Source: Phoronis australis
Taxonomy: Eukaryota; Phoronida; Phoronidae
Length of the DNA stretch: 62,000 bases
Reading direction: 5' to 3'
NCBI GenBank assembly: GCA_002633005.1
Contig: NMRA01000115.1
Coordinates: forward strand, 765,965-827,964
The translations under genes and the position numbers were made by a program. This document shows, in pieces, positions 27,778 through 38,900 of this stretch; position 1 is the first letter of the stretch, and every line of letters begins with the position of its first letter. Under the pieces are notes generated by a model, which was given only the letters and a program-made list of their open reading frames with translations, did not search any database and was not told where the DNA came from.

Positions 27778-29980
27778 GTTGACTATATCCGATCGGTAGG
27801 CCTACTAGACTTGAAGTTGTTATGAACACATTAGATTGACGTAAAGCTCTTCAAGTTGAAAGATGATAAAAGCTCTAGAAGAGAAAAAAAAATATCAAAA
27901 ATCGTAACAAAAAGTAATGACTATGGGGTCAATTTTTACTACAATGAAAAAATGGCACAATTCGCAAACCACACAACGGATTACAGTAGGCCTACATACA
28001 TGTTTGTTGAAAAAACGAATATAGGCACAAAGGTGAGATAGACCCCTTCACAACACACACACACACGCACATAAGCCACAGATTCATGAGCTACTCGACT
28101 CGCAATCCTACGCTGGTATCAAGATACTAGGCACATGACGAGTAACGAAATCACTGCCTGTCACTGACACTGGTCAGTCCGGAGATAAAACTCTCATCGA
28201 AATGACGATTTCACAGTGGTTTAGTACCTGCCTGAATTTTCCAAAAGATGATCAAATATCCTGAAGACCGACGTAGTCCCAGACAGCGTCATGTCGTCCG
28301 TGACTGTCCAAATATCAACCAAGTGTACTTGTGAGCATAATCACAATGAAGCTACGAAATCCGCTTACTTCACTATACACTATGGCTGCCTCGTGTGTCA
28401 GAAGCTTTGGGGGGTCAGTAATAAGAACGTAAACAATGCTTTGGACAGAGATAGAACAAGCATATTATGGTTTAATTTGATTTTTAGGGGTGTTCAAAGC
28501 ACCTTGCATTAAAATAATTAAACTTTCTATAACTATTAAGGGAAATGCTTTTTTTTCACATTGAAATTTGTTTCTGAAGTCTTCCCCCGAGCTCCAAGGT
28601 AACGCACAGGGAGATAACTCCATTAAAATGATTTGATGCAACAGGTGTTCGGAGCGGCGTCTATCGAGTTTGCAAATAACTAATTAAAGGGAACAGCTTC
28701 CTGAATCATCGAAAACTGAGGCCGCTGTAGGCTACTTTTAGGTGCATAGAATCATTTCTCTTTAAATAGGAGTCGTTTGCATCTTTGACCTATTTCAAAA
28801 CCATTAAGAGTTTGCGTTAGGCATTACTGAGGGACGTCTAGGGAATTTAGCTATTGAGCACATTCGCTATCAGAGAAGGCCAAGTAGCCTACTTGGCCTC
28901 CCATTGTCAAAAACCTGTAGGCCTATATTTCTTGACATTACCTATTGAAACGTGCCGTACAAAAATCCCAATCGTCATGACTATTGCCCCTGGCAAGTAC
29001 ACTTTTTACCCAAACATGTAATTCTTTCGCCAAAAGCAAATGGGTACTAGTGATGGAATTCAGTTGGGCACACTGACCCAAGTAGCCTATGGACCCGTCT
29101 AAATAGCGAAGTGACTCAGCGCCTGAGAGCCGTACCTCAAGCTCACCCCACCGTTGTAAACTACATGACAGGAGGGAGATAAGTGAACCACATATAGAGA
29201 CAATTTCCTGGCTGTTGATCTTAAGATGAATGAGACAGACCCGGACGTCCATGACATTCATTGCAAAAGTAATTTGTGGTAGAATGTTGACGACAAAATC
29301 ATGTAAGTACGCCTTATATGTTACCCAATATATTGAAACATGAGATGGTCAGTTGGACAGCCCATACCTAATCTCGAAAAATCAGGGCGATATGTTTTGG
29401 TCAAATTACACAGTTCATTTTACCGGTCCCTCGACTGGCTACTCGGTAAGTAGATTCACGAGAAAACACAACACTTACCGGTTGCCGTTGTTTTAGAGCA
29501 TAGGCCTAAATTCCGTTTTCAACAAACAAAAAATTAAAATCGACAGGTGTTTTACTAACTTAGGTACTACCAGGCACCTTTTTAAGACGACCAAAAGTTG
29601 GTGTGTTTGGAAGGCGCTCCTGTTCAAGCAAAATTTTTAGACGAAGGCTATTATGGCAGTTTGTGGAAGATTCAGAGCACAACCCTATTAAGTTTGAAGC
29701 TTTTTCTCATGTTGTAAAGGAAATGTCATTATGACTTCACAAAGCACCAGTCTAACTTTCAAACGTCACACAAAACATATTTAGAATGAAAAACTAAGCG
29801 GAGACCGGCTACTGACCAAGTAGGCCTGAGCAGTTTTTATCATACATTGAAATAAATATGAATGTTGTGATTGAGAAGGAATATTGCCCTTAATTGACCT
29901 GAAGCACTATCGTACATGCACTTATTTTATGAAGCGCCAAAAGGTTCTTAAACGGCCTTTCTGTGAGTTGAATTGTGCTG

Positions 29981-30115
29981 ATTCAACGCGTAGTTTTTCT
30001 TAACCAACGCGTACTTTTAGTTCTTAAACGATCAGCATTCTGCTCTTATTCAACGCGTAGTTACGCTTAATCAATAACGCGTAGGTTTGCTTATTCAACG
30101 CGTAGTTTCACTTAA
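29981..30115. repeat. degenerate tandem array with ACGCGT core
   Basis: Five imperfect copies of a unit like TTCAACGCGTAGTTNCGCTTA. ACGCGT occurs at about 29986, 30007, 30054, 30078 and 30098. The spacing is irregular (20-47 bp). No coding potential is seen. Confidence 0.7.
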
Positions 30116-30381
30116 AGCAAAGTTTTGTTTATTCATATTTGAGTTCAGACGCCTACATCGGTGTTTCTCGTAGGCACTTTGTGTGGCTATGCTTCGTACT
30201 GGGAATTTACGAAAATAGGCCCAATCAAAGGTACGCCCCGTAGACGTATTTTCGGGTAAGGGTGAGTAGGGCGGGGTGTGAAGGGATGTGTAGGGGTGTG
30301 CAGGGGTGTCTCAGTGTAGACTTGTGACTTGTGTCCCAATGTTAGCCTGGCGTCTTCGAACTCAGTAGCGCTGTGCGTCTT

Positions 30382-30409
30382 CTAAGTGGTCCCCGTGGGG
30401 GTCACTTAG
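30382..30409. other. imperfect hairpin
   Basis: 13-base arms starting CTAAGTG and ending CACTTAG, closed through C/G runs around a GT loop, with two mismatches. Function unknown; it may be part of an unrecognised mobile element. Confidence 0.5.
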
Positions 30410-30519
30410 TCACTCAATCTAACATCAAAGGCTTATTCACACATCGGGGTCTAGTGAACCAATTTTAAAAAGTTTAGGGTCCCTACGTGCAGTGCAGGAG
30501 ATTCGTCGTATCCATGGAG

Positions 30520-30935
30520 TGCGTGGACATACTAGCCGCATAAGCACTTAATGAGCTCCACACTTCGTCATGGACAGACAACGATTATGCATGTGCTTGA
30601 GGCGGCTACGACAAAAGTCGCGACATCTGACCATTTCCCTTTTGATTTACCGTAAGACCTCGTGCTAGCAGAGTGGGATTGTCTTCGGCTTACATCAACA
30701 AATTGTCCGATATTAGCGTACAGGTATGAGATGACCGTAGAGTGCGAAATTGGTGTGATTATTGATGTAAACTGATAACAAGATTTATGAACTCACGGGA
30801 AAGTCCAGGTCGTTGTCTTTAAGTAATAAAAACAAATAAATTATCTAAACCAAAAGATGCACGTGACTTTTCACAGTCGCGAGGGCAAGGGGGAGGGTTT
30901 CAGCCGTGATGCGCGGGTGGGTGCACATGTGACGC
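30520..30935. repeat. duplicated block B, copy 1
   Basis: Collinear with 50120-50560. Shared landmarks are TAGCCGCATAAGCACT, CATGGACAGACAACGATTAT and GCACGTGACTTT. Part of the segmental duplication. Divergence is moderate, with many substitutions and small indels. Confidence 0.85.
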
Positions 30936-31319
30936 TGGCGAGTATGTTTTGCAGCCCATTTTGGTATCGAAATGGGTATATCAATTAGGGCCAAGTTTTC
31001 GCAAGCTCATTTGGGTATAACATTATTGTCATGTCTGGTGTTATAATATATTGGTCGAATTTTTATCGAAGTATCGATATGTATACTTTAACCATGCGCA
31101 CACCCAGCCTAAAATTAAAATATAAGGGGGCTCGTCGAATTTTTCGGTATGCGGACCTTTTACTGAAAAACACAACGATGACTAAAAAAGGGGCCATTAG
31201 GTTTAGGCCTACGGATTATGTATCGGCGCCGAATTCCTGTGGGCTTTGTGGACTTTTGTCTCGTTTACTCGGACTTTTTGTTTCACGGAGGCGGACCTTT
31301 TTGCCCAAATCGCCAGATT

Positions 31320-31350
31320 GGGGGGCTCGTTCGAATCCCCCGAGCCCCCC
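31320..31350. other. perfect 10-bp stem hairpin, GC-rich
   Basis: GGGGGGCTCG at 31320-31329 pairs perfectly with CGAGCCCCCC at 31341-31350 around an 11-base loop containing TTCGAATCCCC. The segment is absent from the equivalent place in the second duplication unit, so it probably belongs to a small inserted element (roughly 30940-31600). Confidence 0.6.
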
Positions 31351-32025
31351 TTGGTGCGCCCATGTTAACAAAAACCTTTACTATCCCACCGGAGTAGTTT
31401 ACTCAGCTTCTTATGGGCTTTCCAGTGCCTGTAAGTCATTAAGTGGGCCCCTTTTAGTGTCAGGTGTATTGAAACATGTCTATATTTTAAGAGATTTGGC
31501 ATTGATATGGGTGGCTTTTTCACGATTCGGGAATACTGAAATGAGTTTACCTTTTGGCTGCCTCATAGAGGTACACCTCTAGGATAGCCACACATAGCTT
31601 AAAAGCTCAGAGAACAGTTAAATAGGACAACAATGCATTAATAGTAAAACTTCTTAATGTATATCCAACGCAGAAGATCACTAAACAATTGCATAATGAG
31701 AACACAAAAAATAAATTTCCAACAGAGACTGATCGATCACCACATTCTTGATAAATTGTAATACTTAATAATATTGTAAAATTCTCAAACCTCAGTACAC
31801 TTATTTCCCGCTCAATAAAGACAAAAAAAGACATTATCACCTTCATGAATCTGCAATGCAGTCATAGGTGAAAATAGCAATACAGAAATGGTTCAGTCCA
31901 CTTCATTTAGATGACAAAACTTCCTAAAAAGTAACCAGACGTTGTAATACTAACCACGGAGGATATCATGCGCTTGACAAAAAGTCACGTCATTAGGTGG
32001 ATGCTACTATTCCACTCTATCAAGT

Positions 32026-32268
32026 GTAGGCCTACATGCAAGACAATAAACAGTAGGCCTACATGCACGACAATAAACAGTAGGCCTACATGCACGACAA
32101 TAAACAGTGGGCCTACATGCAAGACAATAAACAGTAGGCCTACATGCACGACAATAAACAGTAGGCCTACATGCACGACAATAAACAGTAGGCCTACATG
32201 CAAGACAATAAACAGTAGGCCTACATGCAAGACAATAAACAGTAGGCCTACATGCAAGACAATAAACA
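32026..32268. repeat. 27-bp minisatellite, 9 copies
   Basis: Nine head-to-tail units of exactly 27 bp, each opening with the palindrome GTAGGCCTAC. Units differ by A/C and G/A substitutions (AAGACA versus ACGACA; one unit has GTGGGCCTAC). Because 27 is a multiple of 3, all frames stay open and give spurious nine-residue protein repeats on both strands. The paralogous position near 51650 has a single degenerate unit without the palindrome. Confidence 0.95.
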
Positions 32269-32573
32269 GTACATCGCAAACGTGGATCAGTTCAATCAAA
32301 ACTTGTAATTCCAAATGGCCACGATCCAACATGAGATCTACTTTTTTAAAACAAATAGAATTGAATAGATAATTTCTAAATTTAATTTTTAAATTCCTAG
32401 AGGAGCACCAATATGTCCACCACAGTTGAATATCACAGAACTTGTTCAGCGTAGAATGATTAATAGAGAAAAGCAGTAGAACAGAAGGTTGTATTTTTCG
32501 AAATGTTCCTATTTTATCGACAGTTTTCGACTGAACCATTCCTTGGCTCTAAGTAACGAAAGAAAGGTATCTT

Positions 32574-32579
32574 TTTATT
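32574..32579 (-). promoter_or_regulatory. candidate poly(A) signal AATAAA (LPP copy 1)
   Basis: AATAAA on the minus strand about 320 bases past the LPP copy 1 stop. The hexamer and its surroundings are conserved at the same distance from the stop in copy 2 (51986-51991), which supports a real 3' end signal. Confidence 0.4.
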
Positions 32580-32896
32580 AAAGTTTCGGCATAATGTCAA
32601 AAGTTATGGGCACGAACTTTCGTTTATGGACTGGAAATGGAATGTTATAGCTAGACCGTACAAAAAAACGAAAAGGTTATTTTATATACATGAGTAAATT
32701 TACTCTTTTTAACAATAGCGAGAAAATGCTCTTGCAAAAACCGGGAACTAAATTTCATTACCAAAGTAAAAAGTCTGTAGTCAAACATTATGGATGGATG
32801 TAAACTAACGAACTAATGTAGCCGGATTTTAAGAAGGAAATGAGAATAGAAACTTGTTGCCAACAACCTTCAGAGACCTCTTGTGGCGCCTAAAAA

Positions 32897-32998
32897 TCAT
32901 ACAATCTCGACAGCGGCATTATCAAATTGCACCGTTGGGCTAAGAGGCGTTTCCTCTGGTCGTGGTGGTCGTATGTTTGGTTTTACTTCTCTGACAAC
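32897..32998 (-). CDS. LPP copy 1 exon 6 (stop exon)
   Basis: 102 nt: 33 codons plus TGA, acceptor TTTTCCAG, phase 0 as required by exon 5. It encodes the cytosolic tail VVREVKPNIRPPRPEETPLS... ending AAVEIV. Its counterpart at 52302-52394 keeps the acceptor, frame, core motif VVREV..N...PPRPEE and stop, which shows both are real exons. Confidence 0.82.
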   Translation of the reverse strand, partial: VVREVKPNIRPPRPEETPLSPTVQFDNAAVEIV

Positions 32999-35900
32999 CT
33001 GGAAAATGCAATGAAAGTGCGCTGAAAGGAAAACAAAGTAAACCTTTATACAGCACCAGCTCCAAAGTGTAATCGACTCGTCACATTCATTAACATAACT
33101 GAGGATGACCAGAATACTGCCTAATTAGCACAATTTATAAAACATGGGCAACGCGAATCCTTGATTCCGGATTGGGCTATTCAAAACCCATAGGGGTAAT
33201 TAACAGTTATCTTCTTAAGCGGGACAACAGTTCTTTGATAAGCTGTGTTTACTTGCACAGGCCAACAGTGACAGCTGAATGACTGCGAGCAGGGATCATA
33301 AAAAAACTACTTGCATGTCGATTTTGAATTCCGATTGTGTTTTAACTCATGGTTTACAGCCCACTCTGCGGTCCAACTACTCCCCCAAGTTTCAACAATC
33401 ATCTTGAGCATCCAGATTTTCAACATACCATTAAAGGGTGCAATGCTAGTCAACATAAAATAGCTAGTTCCAGGGGTTGTAAAGCAAGTCAGTCCGCTTT
33501 CCTGAACAGGAACACAGCATTTTGGAGGATAGGGAAGTGGATTAGAACGAACTTAAACAAAACAATAAAAAGGTCAATAGAGGAGCAATATAGGTCAAAT
33601 ACGTCTAAAAAAGGCTTTTGTTGTCGTCTACGTGACTGTAACTTATCTCCTAAATTTTTAAAATAAACATCAGCCAAGGAACATGCCAGATAACTAGGCA
33701 GACCAACACTTGCCATTAGAGAACTCCGCAGTAGTCGCATTTGGTAATGAAAGCGCATACATAATTCATGAAGAGGCACCACGTAACTTGGTAGATAATT
33801 GTACCAGAGACAATAACAGAATTGTCATGGGAGGGTGCCGCAGCAGTGGGACTTGACTGAAAATCCACTTCAGCTATGCCAGTACTTCCCGAAACTGGTT
33901 TTGCAGATAGTGATGCGGACATCAAAAGTTCAAAATTTTTTTAAAATGGTCACAAGGTGGCGTATAAGAATTCAAATCCATTTGGAAATAGGAAGTTGTT
34001 ATCGATTCCCTAATTTGAACCTATCTGCAAATTGCAAGCTACAAAGAAAAACGTAAAATCTAAAATTGCAATTAAGAGGCACGACAGTAGTCAGCTGCGT
34101 CTGAACGTATTCTTCACCCGTTGTAACGTCCACAGAAGTACACTTGATAAATTTCACAAAGATCCTGCAGGAGTTTGGGAGCAACGCCAAAGGACGCTAA
34201 AAAAGCAAAACTGCCAATGAGGAGTGCTATGGTAGCTGAAGGCATCAAAAATCATTGACAGCCTGCTCTTTCCGATAGGAACACATAAACTAAATTGTTT
34301 AACGATCCTTACAATGTTCATCAGATAAAGAGACGGACGTCAAAAACTCGAAAATAATCATGGCGTATATCACGTGAAACCCATCTGAAAACAGGAAGGT
34401 GTTATTGCCTCTAAAAAAGAAATTTATTTTCCAAATCTTATAAAAAATCGTTCATGGAACTACAAAGTTAAAATGGCCACTAGAGGTTACAGCTATACTC
34501 CGATTCGCCCGAATGTCTTTCTCATCCGTTGTCACCTTCATAGAAACACACTTGCCAAATATAACAATCCTAAATGAGGTTTAAAATATACATTCATGGG
34601 CATAAAAATTGCCATTAGGAGGTGTCACGATAGTCGTAGCTGTCCATCGCCAGCTCTCCTCTTCCCAGTAAGAACACATAGGCTAATTTTCATAATAATT
34701 TCTTAGAAGGAGTGGTTCCTCATACATAGGTGGACGACAAAAGCAGTCAAAATATTAAAAATGGTCACTAGGTGGCGCAAAATACGTCAAATACATCAGA
34801 AAATGAGAAGATAACATCATCTTCCTAAAAGGTACTTGTTTTCCAAATTTCATAAAAATCCGTTGAGAATCTCCAAATATACAGAGGCAAATTAGGGGCA
34901 CATCGGTAGTCGAGTCCGTTAAAAAATTCGCTCATGGCGTCCTATCAAGAAAAGAACACAGCTGTAAAGTTAGATGAACAGCCACCTAGGGGTTTCGCAG
35001 CAATGGTTCAATGCAGTGGCGTGTACCTAGCGTGGGTTACTCCCGGGGCGAAGATTCCATGGTGCCACCCTTCACCCACCCAATCACCCACTCAGTCCCG
35101 CCGTTGTTTAAGAACTTGGAAAATCATGAAGCGTTAAACAAATAATGCGCATTTATTTTGGTTTAAACTGGAAACTCCGAATGTATATATACAATTTACA
35201 AGACTCTCAATATACTATAGCTGATCAGCAAAACAGATTTGTACACACAAGCAAGCTTTGAGGCCTGCAGACACCAGTACATACATGCACGTGAGCACAA
35301 TGAAGCCAAAGTTCTATACCAGAGTTTTCTGCATAAAATCCCATGGCCCATGTTCCGGCAAAAAAATCGGTTTAGCGGTTCAGGGACCAAAAGTCAAAAT
35401 AAAAATGAACGTCTCGAAATCTGCTAAAGGGGCAAGCGTAACTTACGCTTTTAGCAAATTACACAGCATTTGTGGGAAAAGACCACCCACCAAAGAGTAT
35501 AATAATGTCCTTTCTGTGACACAGGAAAATGAGTTTTTGGTTGATTCCTGCCTTTAACTTGGAAGATTGATGCCAATGATGCATTAGCATGTGACAGAAC
35601 GGCGATCGGTGGAAATCATCAAAACAAGGTTTAGCATCCTCTTAATCTTTTGATTTGTATGTACTCTTGGGTATAATTAACTGCGCGAGGTACATCACCC
35701 AGAAGTATAAGTAGCATAAGAAGGTGAGTTCACTGAAGACATTCTCCAGAACCTCTTGTGTCAATATTCTCTTCTGGATCACACCGGATTTCTAGAGCTT
35801 CACGAAGCTCATCATAATTGTCCATGACCACTTTAACAGCAAACCAAAGAGCACTCCAAACCTGTGCGCCACATCCATCACTAATACTTGTTGCCCGACC

Positions 35901-38900
35901 CGGTGTGCTTTTAATAAATGTTGGTACCACCTGAGCGCAAGATCCACGGGTGATTTCAAGGATGGCGCCCAATGAATTAGAACTATTTCCGTAGTCAGGG
36001 TGAGATTTCCTGTCATTTTTAGTAGTTGAAAAAATCGTAATAGTTAGGGTATCACCCTTAAAAGGGTGTCATCCGGGGCGGTTCGTACAGTTATCCCACC
36101 TTAGGCACGCCAATGGTTCAACGGCTTAGAGAGACGACTTAAGTTGAAAACGTTGATGATATCTTTATATTTAACCAAAGCGCAGGTCAGTTTCGTAGGT
36201 TCTAAAGCTAACAGTTGAACAGACTTAAAGGGGAAGGCAACCTTTTTTCATGTCACTTTTAGCAAAAATAAGGTTCGTTGATTATCCCAGACACATTTTC
36301 ATTTAATTACAGCTTTTCGTAATTTGATTAATTTCTCGTCCTCTACTCCGGAAGTGACGTTTTGGGAGGCAAGAGTTTCGCGCCAATTTCTCTTCATTAT
36401 AGTCTGACTGTAGGAGTTGTCGAGTGAGTCATCGTTCTACCTCGTTTGTGATAAGTTCGGTCATCGTTTGCTTTTGTTTACAAGTCAGTCAACATGCCAC
36501 GCTGTTGCTGCGTGCCGGGATGTACTCATTAGGCCTATCGTCTCACACGCGCTTTGGGTACCTTGCGTCGCTTTCCGAAGGATGACACACTTCGCTGTAC
36601 TTGGCTAGCTCGTTCATGTGAAGAACGCAGCGCTACCCGTCCACGCAACGTACAAAGCAATGGAGGGTTACCGAGTGTGTGGCAAGCATTTTCTGCCGTG
36701 AGATTATGACAGATATGATGAAGGTCCCTGCGAAACAACGCCTGAAGAAGAGTACCATACCGTAGCTGTTGATTCCCGGCAGTGCCCGTCTCCAACCCCG
36801 AGAAGTGCGTTTTTGAAGCGAGAAGCCTCGCGAGCTGTGGCCACTATACACAGTGACTGGAGGTACTTCATCTACTGTTACCCGTGCCTCCGAACGTACC
36901 CCCATTGCTTGCAATTCCGGGAACTAGCAGTAATTCGCCCTGTGCTGTTGTCTCTAGCCCAGAGCCTGTAAGCAGCCCTGCAGCGATGTTGAGTAGTGGG
37001 AGTGAATACAGGCCCAGTTCGACACCCAGTGAAGAGGGCAGTTCGTCATCCAATGAACAGATCAGTGAGCCTAAGTTTGATAAGTTTATTGTGGACTTGT
37101 ATTGGAGCTATTTGGAAGGTGCCAGGTGTGTGGCGCGGGAGTCACACGGCGGGATGTAAGCAGTTTGGGTGCTCAGATCACCCTCCAGTGGGAGTGTGTC
37201 GCGGGACACTCGGGCAAGTGGGACAGTTCTTCCTCTGTACGTGAGACGATAATGAGTACACCCCAGTACACAGCAACAGCGTGGCATGTTGACTGACTCG
37301 TATGCAAAAGCAAACGACGACCGAACTTATCACAACCGAGGTAGAACAATGAGTGACTGGACTGCTCTCACAGTCAGACTACATGTATATGAAAAGAAAT
37401 TGGCGCGAAATTCTTGCCTCCCAAAACGTCACTTCCGGAGTAGACGACGAGTAGTTAATTAAATTACGAAAAGCAGTAAATATGTGAAAAATATGTCTGG
37501 GATAATCAACGAACCTTATTTTTGCTAAAAATGACATGCAAAAAGGTTGCCTTCGCCTTTAAGAACTGGGCAGATTTATACAATAAAAATACGCACCAAC
37601 CATATGGAAACGAGTGCCCCTGTCGCAAGCCCAGCGAAGACATCGCTCCAGTGATGAACGTGGTCAGATATACGAGTGAGTCCAATGAAGAAGGCCACAC
37701 ACAGAAATGAAACCTGAAGTAGAGGCTTGAGAAGGCGGGAAAATGGAAATAGCCACGTCTGCTCCCCATAAAGCTGGAAATTCAAAGTCTTATTTAATCG
37801 TATACACAACAAAATGAAGAATTCAATATGGCTACTGTTTAAAGGAGCAACAAAACAGCGTTTTGTCGAATAAACTGACTTTTGATACAGCCTACGGGTA
37901 CAACCGTTCCTTACTCAGACGAGAAGTGATTTTACAAACAAATGAGATTTCGTCATTGCTCGACACCATGATCAGTGAATAAAATGACATACCGTGAGAA
38001 GTCATTTTGAAAATTCAATTACATGCAACAACGAGCCGTCAGTTATTTGCAAGCCCAGAAATCAAGCCTATGTTTACTAAGGAACACTTTGAAACCAATT
38101 TCATAACGATAAACGGTCTAAAGGAGAACATTATTTATCGAATCGTATATACAGCACGAATGAAGAATTCAATATCAATACTGCTGCTTAAAGCTGCAAC
38201 AAACCCGCGCCCAGTCGATACAGACTTCTTGTACCACTTATTCTGATGAGAAGTTATTTTTGGTCTTGTACAGAATTGAGGGTGTGTCATACTACGCGAA
38301 TGTATCGAATGTATCGGTAGAATTCAACTTTAAATGAAGAGTCTTGTCTAAAGCAATGATGAGCTGTCAGTTCTCTCCAAGACCGGAAATCCACCCATGT
38401 TAGACAATTTAAGACACCGCTTTCATTACAATTGGTGCTTGTTAACATAAGGGAGTTTATAGCTATTTTGGATCGGAAGTAGAAAAGAATCCCTGCAAAG
38501 ATCATTAGGACAAAATTGAATATCACAAGGTTTCTAGAAAAATCAAACTCAGTAAAATCAACGCAGAATTCCGATGGACATTTCATTTGTTATTACGATA
38601 TTAATTTTTCTTGTCTAAAATGCCAGTATAAATATTTCATGTAAGCATATTCTGAAATAGACGGAGGATATTCATTAAAATACGAATACATTTCTTCGTG
38701 GGCTCACTTGAGTAATCCTTATAAGAAGGAAGATGGGACATCTGGGTAGAGTTCGATAACTCTTAGACCTCTCTAGACTAAAAGTAAGCCTTCACGAGAT
38801 TGTACGAGATATTGCCGTGCATTTTTAATGACAGCACGTGATTTTAACAAGATTTTCTTGCCGCAGTATAGCTGTTGGTGACAAAGTAAACCAGTAGCTT

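Larger units (their letters stand above)
27778..30519. other. 5' flank of RGS22-like gene
   Basis: No supported coding exon. It should contain the promoter and 5' UTR of the RGS22-like gene, but no clear TATA box or initiator can be assigned. It has an unusual concentration of TAGGCCTA-type palindromes (about 27795, 27985, 28917, 29503 and near-matches), a short CA repeat near 28055-28072, and a degenerate ACGCGT array at 29981-30115. Confidence 0.4.
31640..34990. repeat. duplicated block C, copy 1 (includes LPP exon 6)
   Basis: Collinear with about 51110-54190. Shared landmarks are GAGAACACAAAAAATAAATT, the LPP terminal exon, and the CACTAGGTGGCGC-type modules toward the right end. Main differences are the expanded minisatellite at 32026-32268 in this copy and the small MITE at 53981-54137 in the other. 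Confidence 0.88.

Noticed and set aside
31320-31350. tRNA T-arm (GTTCGAATCCC)
   Set aside because: The bases form a 10-bp hairpin with an 11-base loop instead of a 5-bp T stem, and no other tRNA arms are present.
31031-31582. 183-codon plus-strand open frame
   Set aside because: No family resemblance, spans the G/C hairpin and repeat-like motifs, and has no counterpart in the duplicated unit.
32026-32268. CRISPR-like regular repeat array
   Set aside because: The repeats are contiguous 27-bp units with no spacers, in animal DNA.
31968-32539. Open frames on both strands with nine-residue repeats
   Set aside because: They are translations of the 27-bp minisatellite; a unit divisible by 3 keeps every frame open.
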